In this document: in pieces, positions 38,349-48,783 of the stretch
Numbering within the stretch: position 1 is the stretch's first letter
Layout: the number at the start of each line of letters is the position of its first letter
Source of the DNA: Clostridium thailandense
GTDB lineage: Bacteria > Bacillota > Clostridia > Clostridiales > Clostridiaceae
Length of the DNA: 64,000 nt
Direction of reading: 5' to 3'
NCBI RefSeq assembly: GCF_019207025.1
Contig: NZ_JAEEGC010000052.1
Span: forward strand, 28,126 to 92,125
The notes under the pieces: generated by a model
Databases searched by the model: none
What the model was told of the DNA's origin: nothing
What the model saw: only the letters and a program-made list of their open reading frames with translations
Made by a program: the position numbers and the translations under genes

Positions 38349-39281
38349 TTATTCTAATACTTGACTAAAATATCTTTGTTGAATAAGTTTGATCAAAGAA
38401 TACATAACTCGGGTTACTGGTACATCCATTCCTACTGACTCTGCTTGTTTAACTACAGCACCATTGATAAAATTTACCTCTGTTTGTCTCTTGGCAAGCA
38501 TATCTTGCATCATTGAAGGCATGTGACTTTCATGTTCAGCAAAAGCCATTTCAAGGTTTTTAATTACAGCTTCTAATTTAGCATCAATTCCAGATTTATT
38601 AGCCACCGAAATAACTTCTGTAGCAATTTCAAAAGCAAGAGAATGTCCCTCCTTAGTTGAAGACATATCTCCTATTCGCAGCCTTGTAACTGCTGTTAAT
38701 GTATTCAACGCAGCATTAAAAGCTACCTTCTCCCAAATATGAACAAACACATCTGCAGAAATTTCACAATTAAGACCAGCTTTATTGAATTCTTTTTCAA
38801 CAGTTCTTAAAAACGGATGATCTTGTCCATTTGCGCTCATAGCTACTACTATACCATTTCCCATAGAACTTACTCTTCCTGGACCCACAAGGTCACTTGG
38901 AAAATTAGTCATACCTACAATAATTCGTTCTTTTGGAACATATTTTTCAATTAACTCTACATTTCCAAGTCCATTCTGCAATGTCATTACATATGTATTA
39001 TCTCCTATGAAATGTTTAGCTGACTCCATGGCATCTGCTGAATAAATAGTTTTTGTAAATATAATCACAAGATCTGGAATTTCATTTACGCTTTTTGCAT
39101 ATTTCGCTTCAACTTTTATGTATCTAGAGCCAGTTGCCGTTGTGAGCAGAAGTCCATCTCTATTAATAGCCTCAATATGCGCTTTAGAAACATCAACAAG
39201 TGTGATATCGTTACCATTTTCGCTAAGCAAGCCTCCAAATAAACTCCCCATAGCACCTGCTCCTATTACTGCAATTTTCAT
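38349..39281 (-). CDS. PanE/ketopantoate-reductase-family protein
   Basis: 310 residues, start behind GAAGGAGG. The NADPH-binding start MKIAVIGAGAMGSLFGGLLS is followed by LVIIFTKTIYSADAMES and TLQNGLGNVELIEKYV. The C-terminal domain has the catalytic Lys region WEKVAFNAALNTLTAVTR and PSMMQDMLAKRQTEVNFING. This matches ketopantoate reductase, but many paralogues act on other 2-oxo/2-hydroxy acids. Its own copy of the shared operator places it in the catabolic regulon, so it may oxidise a 2-hydroxyacid or reduce the 2-oxoacid handled by the oxidoreductase rather than serve pantothenate synthesis. Confidence 0.85.
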   Translation of the reverse strand: MKIAVIGAGAMGSLFGGLLSENGNDITLVDVSKAHIEAINRDGLLLTTATGSRYIKVEAKYAKSVNEIPDLVIIFTKTIYSADAMESAKHFIGDNTYVMTLQNGLGNVELIEKYVPKERIIVGMTNFPSDLVGPGRVSSMGNGIVVAMSANGQDHPFLRTVEKEFNKAGLNCEISADVFVHIWEKVAFNAALNTLTAVTRLRIGDMSSTKEGHSLAFEIATEVISVANKSGIDAKLEAVIKNLEMAFAEHESHMPSMMQDMLAKRQTEVNFINGAVVKQAESVGMDVPVTRVMYSLIKLIQQRYFSQVLE

Positions 39282-39304
39282 TATTTATTCCTCCTTCAAA
39301 TTTT

Positions 39305-39334
39305 ATTTCTTTATATTAAACATCATTTCTTTAT
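39305..39334 (-). promoter_or_regulatory. 20-bp-spaced direct-repeat operator before the PanE-like gene
   Basis: ATTTCTTTAT at 39305 and at 39325, exactly 20 bp apart, 24 bp upstream of the start codon. Third instance of the shared motif. Confidence 0.68.
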
Positions 39335-39462
39335 AAGATAAATATACTCTTTTTTTTCACTTCTGTCTACCAGAAAATAATATTTTTTAGAACTATGTTT
39401 ATAACTCTTAATAACGATGCCCTACAAAACTTTAAGATAAGTATATAATTTTGCCAAAATAA

Positions 39463-39492
39463 AAATTACTACATTTTTTTCTGTAGTAATTT
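39463..39492 (-). terminator. terminator of the second iclR gene
   Basis: Perfect 11-bp stem AAATTACTACA / TGTAGTAATTT with a short T-rich loop, then TTTATTTT on the minus strand. Confidence 0.7.
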
Positions 39493-39536
39493 AAATTATA
39501 TATGTGTATTATTTTTTTAAAATTAATTTTCACTCT

Positions 39537-40304
39537 CTACATATAACCTAGTTTTGCTGACACTTCTTTAGATATTTTTAATAATTCTTGGACAATTTCA
39601 TCTCTTACATTACCATCAATCCTTGCTGATGGCCCAGCTATGCTTAAGCAAGCAATAAGTTCGCCTTTATAATTGTATATTGGCGCAGCTATACTAGTGA
39701 GCCCAATTTCCCCTTCTTCAACAGCAATGCTATAACCCTTTTCCTTAATTAAATTTATTTCTCTACGAATTATATCTACATCAGTAATTGTGGCCTCTGT
39801 TCGTTTAAATAAATCTATATTCTTTAAAGTTGTTTCTAGTTTTTCCTCTGACATTCCTGATAAAATTAATTTTCCTGAAGCAGTGCAATGCAATGGCAGC
39901 GTCTTTCCTACTTGAGAATTCATGCCTATAGCATTGAAGCCTTCAATTTTCTCGATGCAAATACCTGCATTATTATAAGATATTGACAAATGTACACTTT
40001 CATTAAATTTATTTCTTAATGTTTCCATATAAGGTTTAGCTATTTCAACCATATTTAGGTGATGTTCAAAGACCTTTCCAAGTATAAATAGCTTTGCTCC
40101 AAGACTAAACTTTCCATTTTCATTGTTTTGCTCAATATATCCCATGTCTAGTAATGTATATATTAGATTAGAAGTTGTACTCTTTGGCATTTCTAACATT
40201 TTTGATATTTCCGTTAACTTTAGTTCTTTAACCTCACGAGAAAAGCATTCTAGTATTTTTAGCGATTTTACTACAGAGTTTATGTTTTTTCTTTCAGAAA
40301 CCAT
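39537..40304 (-). CDS. IclR-family regulator 2
   Basis: 255 residues, start behind AAAGGTAATT. The winged helix reads LKLTEISKMLEMPKSTTSNLIYTLL. The effector domain contains KTLPLHCTASGKLILSGM, GYSIAVEEGEIGLTSIAAPI and ACLSIAGPSARIDGN. It is clearly distinct from the IclR at 25.4 kb. It borders the island on the right, next to the PanE-like gene, and is a good candidate for binding the GTTTCTTTAT pairs. Confidence 0.92.
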   Translation of the reverse strand: MVSERKNINSVVKSLKILECFSREVKELKLTEISKMLEMPKSTTSNLIYTLLDMGYIEQNNENGKFSLGAKLFILGKVFEHHLNMVEIAKPYMETLRNKFNESVHLSISYNNAGICIEKIEGFNAIGMNSQVGKTLPLHCTASGKLILSGMSEEKLETTLKNIDLFKRTEATITDVDIIRREINLIKEKGYSIAVEEGEIGLTSIAAPIYNYKGELIACLSIAGPSARIDGNVRDEIVQELLKISKEVSAKLGYM

Positions 40305-40392
40305 AATAATTACCTTTCATCTTCATAATTTTCATATAAAATGGTACCATACAGTAACTTATTTTTCAATGTAGTAGTTAATTAGAATATTC

Positions 40393-40424
40393 AAAAACCC
40401 TATGCCAGTGGCCATAGGGTTTTT
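40393..40424 (-). terminator. terminator of the beta-glucoside operon
   Basis: Stem AAAAACCCTATG / CATAGGGTTTTT with an 8-base loop and T tracts on both strands, right after the licT stop. Confidence 0.8.
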
Positions 40425-40431
40425 AAATAAA

Positions 40432-41280
40432 TTACTCATCTGATTCACTATATCGCTGTAATCTATTTATATGGACAGCTAAATAAGTCAATTCATCCTT
40501 TGGAATTACTTCATTATACACCTTTTTTAAATACTCGCTTATTTTAAAGGCAGTTTTCATAGACTCTGGATATAAAGTTTCTATCTGGTAAAACATTTGA
40601 TCGTTTTCATCCTTTAGCATTTTATTCTTAAAAAATCTTTCAGCAAAAAACTTTACATGTGTAATAAAACGTTGATAGTGAACTCCTTTTTCCTCCAAGT
40701 TTGTACCAATAGAGTATCTTACTAAATTGACAATTTCACCAATTAGTTTTGCATATCTAATACCATCACTGGAATCGTTAACTTCCGATTGAGCGTTTAT
40801 TATATGAAAAGCAATATTAGCTGCCTCTTCGTCTGGAAGTGTAACATCTGCTGATTTATTTAAAAGCTCCAATGTATACATGCCAATTTTAAATTCAATT
40901 GGATAGTAATTTTTTATTTCCCAGTATACACGATTAGTTATATTAATATTTTTTTTAGCTCTCTCTACGGCAAAATGCAAATGATCCGTTAAAGTGAAAT
41001 AGATGTTTACATTAAGTTTGCAATCTAATTCTCTTTCAGCCTGTGCAATAATTTTTTGAGTTATTTCAAGATATATAGGGGGAATTGATTCCAATAACTC
41101 TAAGTATTCTTTTATTTGATTATTTTCAATAGGCCTGAAAATTTGGTCCACGGCTTTTTTCTCAACAATGTCTCCAATCTTTCTATTATATCCAATACCT
41201 TTTCCAAAGCAGACAAACTCTTTCCCCTGCTCATCCATAGCTAAAATAACACTGGAATTAAGAACCTTTTTTATCTTCAT
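40432..41280 (-). CDS. licT: BglG/LicT-family transcription antiterminator
   Basis: 282 residues, start behind GGGGGGAAA. The N-terminal RNA-binding (CAT) domain is about residues 1-55 (KVLNSSVILAMDEQGKEFVC, GKGIGYNRKIGD). PRD1 has LTDHLHFAVERAKKN and PRD2 has LTYLAVHINRLQRY, with the phosphorylated His residues. It binds the RAT site at 44.7 kb to let transcription pass the leader terminator when the beta-glucoside is present. It is the last gene of the operon, so it boosts its own synthesis. Confidence 0.92.
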   Translation of the reverse strand: MKIKKVLNSSVILAMDEQGKEFVCFGKGIGYNRKIGDIVEKKAVDQIFRPIENNQIKEYLELLESIPPIYLEITQKIIAQAERELDCKLNVNIYFTLTDHLHFAVERAKKNINITNRVYWEIKNYYPIEFKIGMYTLELLNKSADVTLPDEEAANIAFHIINAQSEVNDSSDGIRYAKLIGEIVNLVRYSIGTNLEEKGVHYQRFITHVKFFAERFFKNKMLKDENDQMFYQIETLYPESMKTAFKISEYLKKVYNEVIPKDELTYLAVHINRLQRYSESDE

Positions 41281-41300
41281 ACGATTTCCCCCTTATCTAT

Positions 41301-42770
<1,470 letters not shown>

Positions 42771-42774
42771 CTAT

Positions 42775-44595
42775 CTAATTTATCTCAAATACATAATCTT
42801 TCTTGCTTACTTTTTGGTTATCTATAACGTCTATCTTGGCATCTGGACGATTTGTAATAATTATCATTGAAGTTGGATCAAATCCTTCATTAATAATATT
42901 ATCTAACTCAAAAGTCATTAATAAGTCGCCTTTTTTTACTTCTTTTCCTACTGAAACTTTTGGATCAAAGTATTTACCTTTTAAATTTACTGTATCTATT
43001 CCTATGTGAAACATAATTTCAGAACCGTTCTTAGATTTCATAGCTAAGCAGTGCTTTGTTTCATAAACTAATTCAATTACACCATCTGCTGGTGCATATA
43101 ATTCACCTTTAGAAGGAATTATAGCTATACCATCACCCATTACTTTGCTAGAGAACACTTGGTCCTTTACTTCAGTTAAACTAATAAGTTGTCCTTCTAA
43201 TGGTGCATTGAATCGTTCTTTAACTTCTTTATCTTCTTCCACTTGCCTTAAAGATGCCTCTCTCCACAAAATCATTACTGCTATAAATGATACTATAAAT
43301 GAAATTATCAATCCCACTATTGCATTTATAATATTCTTAGGAATGGTCTGTGAAATAAACATAGATAAACTAGCTATTCCTGGTCCTACAGCCACATATG
43401 CTTCGACTGCTTTTATTCCTAAATATGCTCCTCCTGAAAAAGCACCAATCATTACTCCATAGAGTACACGTTTGTGTAAGATTGTAACACCATATAATGC
43501 TGGTTCTGTAATACCAAACATTGCGGAAATACCTGCTGAAGTTGCAGTAGTTTTAAGTGTTTTATCTTTTGTACGGATAGCTACTGCAAAACATGCTCCA
43601 CCTTCAGATATATTGTGTGCTAATGACGCAGCATTGTAAATTAATTCTTTTCCTGTTTGACCTAGTGCAGTAATTACATAAGGTATCATTGCCTTATGCA
43701 TACCTGTAGTTACCATAAATGGAAGCACTGAAGCTAAAAGCGCTACTGCTACCCAACCAAATTTAGCAAAAATAAACATAACTACTTTAGCAAAATATTG
43801 TCCAAAGTTAAAGCCTAAAGGTCCTAGTATTAGTAATGTTGTTGGAACAACTATCAGCAAGCACATCATCGGAACAAAAAAACTACGAATTACTTTAGGA
43901 CTAATTTTATTAAAGAATTTTTCTAACTGAGAATAAAGTAGTATACATAATATTGCTGGAAACACCTGATAAGCGTAATTTATATTTTGTACATGTATAT
44001 TAAAGAATACTGCTCCTGTTTTACTACCTAGCATAGCAGCTAGATTAGGTGTTAGTAATGCTCCTACAGCTGCTACAGAAACTAAAGGATTAACTTTCAT
44101 TTTGTTAGCTACAGTAATTGCAACCAAAATAGGTAGGAAATACAAAGGAGCATCCCCTGCAAAATTTAATATTTTATAAACATCTGTATTATTTTTTAGA
44201 ATACCAAGTAAGTTTAATAACATTAGAACTGATTTTAAAACACCACCTCCAGCAATTGCAGGAATTAACGGTTGAAATACACTAATAAGAAAATCTAAAA
44301 GGACTACACTAACTTTTTTCTCACTCTTATTTTCTTCTTTATTGTTTCCTTTATTAGAAATAAGCTTTTTCATTTCATCGTAAACTTCTACAACAGAATT
44401 TCCAATTATTACTTGACATTGAGCAGTTTGATTCACACCCAATACTCCTGGAATGTTTTGGAGTTCTTTAATCTTTACTTTTTTATCATCAACAAGTGTC
44501 ATTCTTAATCTTGTAGAACAGTGTTCTAAATGCTGAACATTTTCATCTCCGCCTACTGCTTTTAATATTTTTACTGCTAATTCTTTATAGTTCAT
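42775..44595 (-). CDS. beta-glucoside PTS permease, EIIBCA
   Basis: 606 residues, start behind GGGAGGAG. EIIB comes first, with the phospho-Cys in EHCSTRLRMTL. The EIIC membrane domain follows (about ten helices, residues 100-450, including PFMVTTGMHKAMIPY and GITEPALYGVTI). EIIA comes last, with the active His in IMFHIGIDTVNLKG. Domain order BCA is that of BglF/BglP. It phosphorylates and imports aryl-beta-glucosides or cellobiose. Confidence 0.93.
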   Translation of the reverse strand: MNYKELAVKILKAVGGDENVQHLEHCSTRLRMTLVDDKKVKIKELQNIPGVLGVNQTAQCQVIIGNSVVEVYDEMKKLISNKGNNKEENKSEKKVSVVLLDFLISVFQPLIPAIAGGGVLKSVLMLLNLLGILKNNTDVYKILNFAGDAPLYFLPILVAITVANKMKVNPLVSVAAVGALLTPNLAAMLGSKTGAVFFNIHVQNINYAYQVFPAILCILLYSQLEKFFNKISPKVIRSFFVPMMCLLIVVPTTLLILGPLGFNFGQYFAKVVMFIFAKFGWVAVALLASVLPFMVTTGMHKAMIPYVITALGQTGKELIYNAASLAHNISEGGACFAVAIRTKDKTLKTTATSAGISAMFGITEPALYGVTILHKRVLYGVMIGAFSGGAYLGIKAVEAYVAVGPGIASLSMFISQTIPKNIINAIVGLIISFIVSFIAVMILWREASLRQVEEDKEVKERFNAPLEGQLISLTEVKDQVFSSKVMGDGIAIIPSKGELYAPADGVIELVYETKHCLAMKSKNGSEIMFHIGIDTVNLKGKYFDPKVSVGKEVKKGDLLMTFELDNIINEGFDPTSMIIITNRPDAKIDVIDNQKVSKKDYVFEIN

Positions 44596-44659
44596 TTACT
44601 TTCTCCTCCCATTAATTTAGTTGTCACAGTATTTTTCAATTCGGCCGTAATTAAAAAAA

Positions 44660-44697
44660 GACCCAGATAGACTAAGTTATATTAGTCTATCTAGGTC
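44660..44697 (-). terminator. leader terminator controlled by LicT
   Basis: Stem GACCTAGATAGACT / AGTCTATCTGGGTC with a T7 tract on the minus strand, between promoter and first gene. Its 5' arm overlaps the RAT sequence, so antiterminator binding would block folding. Confidence 0.85.
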
Positions 44698-44722
44698 CTG
44701 CCTGCATTACCAGTCACATGCC
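44693..44722 (-). promoter_or_regulatory. RAT (ribonucleic antiterminator) site
   Basis: On the minus strand TGTGACTGGTAATGCAGGCA followed by GGACCT matches the LicT/BglG-family RAT consensus as I recall it. It overlaps the leader terminator stem. Confidence 0.85.
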
Positions 44723-44752
44723 TGATATTTAAATCTATTATAATATAAGTTC

Positions 44753-44783
44753 ATTATACTCGAATTATGTGAAAACGTCAACA
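44753..44783 (-). promoter_or_regulatory. beta-glucoside operon promoter with cre site
   Basis: -35 TTGACG (44776-44781), exactly 17 bp, -10 TATAAT (44753-44758). TGAAAACGTCAACA at 44770-44783 matches the CcpA cre consensus at 13 of 14 positions and covers the -35, so catabolite repression by blocking is expected. Confidence 0.82.
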
Positions 44784-44826
44784 TATTTTATTTCTCCACT
44801 TCTATTGACATATCTTGATTCACATC

Positions 44827-45702
44827 TTAACAACTTAATACATAATTTTTGAATAACTCTACTAAATTGGATTCAAATCGGCCTTTCTTGGTTATTAAAC
44901 AAACTTCCCACACAAAAGAACGGTCTTTAAAAGGAATTGGATATACATTTGGATATTTAATATCGTTAGCAATAAAGTCTATACTAACTCCTGTCCCTTC
45001 ATTAAGATGGCTTAATTTGTGTACAGTAATAACTTCTGAAGTAGTAAAAAATATATTTGGTTCAAACCCAGACTCTCTGCATTTATTAATGAAATTATGA
45101 TGAAAATGAAATTTTTCGTTAAGAATAATTAATTTTTCGTTTTTTAGATCCCTAAAATCCACCGATTTCTTTTTCGACAACGGATTTTTCTCATTTACTA
45201 GAATGCAAGGCCATTGTTTTTTAACAATAGTAGAATAAAAATTTTTTTCATTAACAGGTCCAATAGAAAGAGCTAGGTCTACATTTTCATTCATAACAAC
45301 TTCTTCACAAATTGAATCAGGATAGGTTTTTATAATTAATTCAACATTAGGGTAGGTTTCACGAAAACCTGAAATAACCTCTGGTGACAATGCATTAAAA
45401 ACTCCAAAGGAAAAACATACTTTTAAAGTTCCTTCATTAGTATGGGACATTTTATTAAATTCTTCTATTATTGAATCAAACTCATAAACAATATGCTCAG
45501 ATTTCTCTCTCAAATATTCTCCATATTTTGTTACTTTGATTCCCTTAGTTGTATTATGAAATAAAGGATATTGAATTTCTTCCTCTAAATTACTAATTGC
45601 CTTACTTAAACCTTGTTGAGTGATATAAATCTCTTTAGCAGCCTTTGAAAAACTTTTATGTTTACATACCTCTAAAAAATATTTTAATTGTTTGATTTCC
45701 AA
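44827..45702 (-). CDS. LysR-family regulator
   Basis: 291 residues, TTG start behind AAAGGTGGGAA. The N-terminal HTH reads FLEVCKHKSFSKAAKEIYIT and QQGLSKAISNLEEEI. The substrate-binding fold follows with no obvious specificity marker. It lies between the bgl operon and a divergent MocR-type gene, and may regulate either or neither. Confidence 0.9.
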   Translation of the reverse strand: MEIKQLKYFLEVCKHKSFSKAAKEIYITQQGLSKAISNLEEEIQYPLFHNTTKGIKVTKYGEYLREKSEHIVYEFDSIIEEFNKMSHTNEGTLKVCFSFGVFNALSPEVISGFRETYPNVELIIKTYPDSICEEVVMNENVDLALSIGPVNEKNFYSTIVKKQWPCILVNEKNPLSKKKSVDFRDLKNEKLIILNEKFHFHHNFINKCRESGFEPNIFFTTSEVITVHKLSHLNEGTGVSIDFIANDIKYPNVYPIPFKDRSFVWEVCLITKKGRFESNLVELFKNYVLSC

Positions 45703-45865
45703 TTATTGTTCCCACCTTTTATACTTTTTTTACAGTTGCCTGTGAATCTCTTAATCAATAATTAAAAATTTAACATATTTCCATTGTAAAATATTTCTTA
45801 TGTATATAAAAGTGCCAGATTCTACAAAAGTAATGAGGCCAGAGCGCAAAAATTTTAATATTTAT

Positions 45866-45894
45866 TTGACATAAGGCAAAATAGTACGTTAAAT
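45866..45894 (+). promoter_or_regulatory. candidate promoter of the MocR gene
   Basis: TTGACA at 45866, 17 bp, then TTAAAT at 45889. About 80 bp before the chosen start. Good -35, weak -10. Confidence 0.5.
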
Positions 45895-45976
45895 TATTAG
45901 TATATGGGCTATATTCTAAATATAGGAATAGTTCTTAAAATTGGTATCAGTTCATATTAAAGGATGTGAATCTACT

Positions 45977-47374
45977 ATGTTTGTTTTAAATGATAAAGTT
46001 AATATTCCATTATATATTCAGTTATATCAGCAATTTAGAGAAAAAATTTTAAGTGGAGATTTAAAGTCTGGCATTAAACTTCCATCTAGTCGAAAACTAT
46101 CCAATGATTTAAATATAAGCAGAAATACAGTAGACCTAGCTTACAATCAACTATATTCAGAAGGATACATAATTAGCAGGCCTCGCAATGGATACTATGT
46201 AGAAAATTTAGATTTTTCCTCTATTAATATCACAAAAGAAATATCCAGCAAGAAACCTTCATCAGCTGATATTCATGATACCTTAATTCAATATGATTTT
46301 AAATACGGAAAACTAAATCCCTCTGAGCTTCCTATAGAACAATGGCGAAAACTTACGAATAAGTGTTTGAAAGACTTCACTGATGAGCTAACAATTTATA
46401 GTCCAACTTTTGGCGAACCTTCTTTAAGAGAAGAAATATTAAAATATCTTCAATATTACCGTGGTGTAAAGTGCTCACCAGAACAGATTTTTATTGGGTC
46501 TGGTGTACACTATAACTTAAGCATGATCTGTCAACTTATTAGGAATACTACAGGTACAGTTGCAATGGAGGAGCCAGGTCATCACATAACCCGTCTTACA
46601 TTAGAGAATCACGGGTTTGATGTAAAACCTATTTCCCTAGATTTATCAGGCTTAAATGTTAAAGAGTTAAGTCTTACAAATGCTAAAGCTGTTTATGTTA
46701 CTCCATCTCACCAATATCCTTTGGGTATTATAATGCCTATATCGAGGAGGCTTGAACTCATAGAATGGGCACTTAAAAATGATTCAGTAATTATTGAGGA
46801 TGATTATAGCTGTCATCTTAGGTATAATACAAAACCAATACTATCACTCCAATCTCTTTGTAGTGATAGGGTTATATACATAGGAAGTTTTTCAAAATTT
46901 TTATTCCCTACACTCCGTTTATCCTATATGATTCTTCCTAAAGGATTGATAAATAAGTTTACTAAGATGTTTGATGGCTACCCATCCTCTGTTCCTTTTA
47001 TTATTCAAAAAACCCTGGAGCTTTTTATGAAAGAAGGATATTGGGAAAGCTATCTTAGAAAAACAAACAGAATACAAAAGAAAAAACATGATACATTAGT
47101 TGAAAAGCTAAGAAAAGAATTTGGAGATAAGATTAATATTTATGGAATGAATGCAGGACTTCACCTTTTAGTACAAATAAAAGGCGCTATGCCAGAAAAG
47201 GAACTAATCGAAAGAGCATATACAGAAGGTGTAAAAGTATATCCTACTTCAAGGTATTGGAAATATCCTGAAAACCGTTTAAAAAATACTGTTGTTTTGG
47301 GCTTTGGTGGAATAGCATTAGATAAAATCGAGCCTGCTGTTAAACTCTTAAAGAAAGCATGGAGTAATAGCTGA
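45977..47374 (+). CDS. MocR/PdxR-family regulator (GntR HTH + aminotransferase domain) 1
   Basis: 465 residues from the ATG behind AAAGGATGTG; the earlier start 36 bases upstream lies before that site. The GntR-type winged helix reads GIKLPSSRKLSNDLNISRNT. A fold-type I aminotransferase domain follows, with PLP region VIIEDDYSCHLRYN and Lys in YIGSFSKFLFPTLRLSYM. PdxR members control pyridoxal phosphate synthesis, others taurine or amino acid genes. No obvious target gene is adjacent on the plus strand, since the next genes converge. Confidence 0.88.
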   Translation: MFVLNDKVNIPLYIQLYQQFREKILSGDLKSGIKLPSSRKLSNDLNISRNTVDLAYNQLYSEGYIISRPRNGYYVENLDFSSINITKEISSKKPSSADIHDTLIQYDFKYGKLNPSELPIEQWRKLTNKCLKDFTDELTIYSPTFGEPSLREEILKYLQYYRGVKCSPEQIFIGSGVHYNLSMICQLIRNTTGTVAMEEPGHHITRLTLENHGFDVKPISLDLSGLNVKELSLTNAKAVYVTPSHQYPLGIIMPISRRLELIEWALKNDSVIIEDDYSCHLRYNTKPILSLQSLCSDRVIYIGSFSKFLFPTLRLSYMILPKGLINKFTKMFDGYPSSVPFIIQKTLELFMKEGYWESYLRKTNRIQKKKHDTLVEKLRKEFGDKINIYGMNAGLHLLVQIKGAMPEKELIERAYTEGVKVYPTSRYWKYPENRLKNTVVLGFGGIALDKIEPAVKLLKKAWSNS

Positions 47375-47478
47375 AAATAGCCCATTACATCTCTATGTAT
47401 AAGTCTATTTTCAGCGATGCTTTTATATGTAACTTAAAGCAGACGATTTTTAATTGGCTGCTTTACTCTTTTATTCTG

Positions 47479-48144
47479 TTATTTATATGCTTGTAAAATG
47501 TTTGCATATATGTCTTCTGCTAATCTAAGGCCTCCACTATACCCAATATAGCTTCTATCTAAAACTAATCTATGCATAACTGGTAAAGCTATGTTTAACC
47601 AAAATCCATTTAATTGATTTGCTATACCTATATCCCAGGAGCTTCCTAGAAATAACGGTTTATGACCATCATAATAATATTCTCTAAGCATTTGGGATAT
47701 CTTGCCACCATCAATTTCAAAGATAACCTTGGCTGAAATGTTTTTAGATAGATGCTTGAATTCATTTATTATTAATTCTTGATATTCTTCTGGCGTATCT
47801 TCTGTAATATATTGATCCCCAGGTAAAATTCCTAGTTCATTTAATAAAAATTTACTAGTTTCATTTGCTCCTATAGGCATAACCGGATAGTGCAAATATG
47901 GAGTTCCATATTTACTTTCTAAAAGCTTTGCAGTTTTTAATCCTACCCAAGGAGATAAAACTAAATTAAACTCTTCACTAGGAATACTTTTCCATTCGCT
48001 TACTCCTTTAGATTCCGGACCGAAAAGTATGTTTACTTTTAAAACTTTTAACGTTTTAGTATACGGAAGTTCTGTATGCGCAGCGATATTTTCTACAAAT
48101 TCTTTAGTGGCAAGAACATCTAAAATTTTCTTACCGTAGTTAAT
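47479..48144 (-). pseudogene. nitrogenase-like component 1, C-terminal remnant
   Basis: One open minus-strand frame without a start: INYGKKILDVLATKEFVENI, GVSEWKSIPSEEFNLVLSPW, YGTPYLHYPVMPIGANETSK and GSSWDIGIANQLNGFWLNIA, ending RLAEDIYANILQAYK. This is the C-terminal half of a NifD/NifK-like oxidoreductase/nitrogenase component 1 protein. The frame is broken upstream at 48145. The subfamily (true nitrogenase or nitrogenase-like reductase) cannot be decided. No partner subunits are present. Confidence 0.75.
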
Positions 48145-48149
48145 TAGGC

Positions 48150-48286
48150 CCTGATAAGCTTTCTACATTTACATAATCTATTGTGCCAACTTTATCTAGT
48201 ACCAGATATACAGGTGGAAATGCTGCGCCTATCCATTTTAAGAATGGAAATAATTGAACCATAGGTTTTTGTACAGTTGAAACAAT
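48150..48286 (-). pseudogene. unplaced coding remnant upstream of the nitrogenase-like fragment
   Basis: The minus strand reads TVQKPMVQLFPFLKWIGAAF and PPVYLVLDKVGTIDYVNVES before a stop. It looks like real protein sequence, perhaps a transporter or binding-protein part, in a different frame from the nitrogenase-like piece. I do not recognise the family. Confidence 0.35.
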
Positions 48287-48332
48287 AATAATTAGATTTA
48301 AAAGTATTCATAATTAATTTACCCTTTCTAAA

Positions 48333-48747
48333 TTATAGTTCATTTTCATTTACTGAAACAATACTATAACCCATTTGCAATAATTTAAATATAGCAATAT
48401 CACTATAAGGTTTACTTATTAAAACGCTAACCAATTGGTCATTTTGTACTATATTCAATAAACCACTAAATTTTTTTACTATATTAACATCAAATTCTTC
48501 AGTTACTTTAAAACGTATTAACATATTTTTATAATCATTGTTTTTATTATGTATATTGTATATAAGCTTACCATCTTCAATTTTTACAACTTCATCTGCC
48601 AATTTATTTACCAAATTCATCTCGTGACATGCTAATACAATACAAATTTCTTCTGTTTTAAATTTTTGTATTATATCAATAAATTTTTTTTGGGATTCAT
48701 TATCCTGTCCCGAAAGTGGTTCGTCTAACAGTAGAATATCAGGGTTA
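48333..48747 (-). pseudogene. ABC transporter ATPase, C-terminal fragment
   Basis: The minus strand reads PDILLLDEPLSGQDNESQKK (Walker B with D loop), then ICIVLACHEMNLVNKLADEV (switch His) and a C-terminal extension ending SVNENEL. The Walker A and signature halves are missing; the fragment begins abruptly 9 bp from the asr operon terminator. Only the last 95 codons form an open frame from an ATG. Confidence 0.72.
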
Positions 48748-48755
48748 GTGAAAAA

Positions 48756-48773
48756 ACGGGCACTAATGCCCGT
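48756..48773 (-). terminator. asrABC terminator
   Basis: Stem ACGGGCA / TGCCCGT with a 4-base loop and TTTTTT on the minus strand, just past the asrC stop. Confidence 0.88.
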
Positions 48774-48783
48774 AAAACCACTA

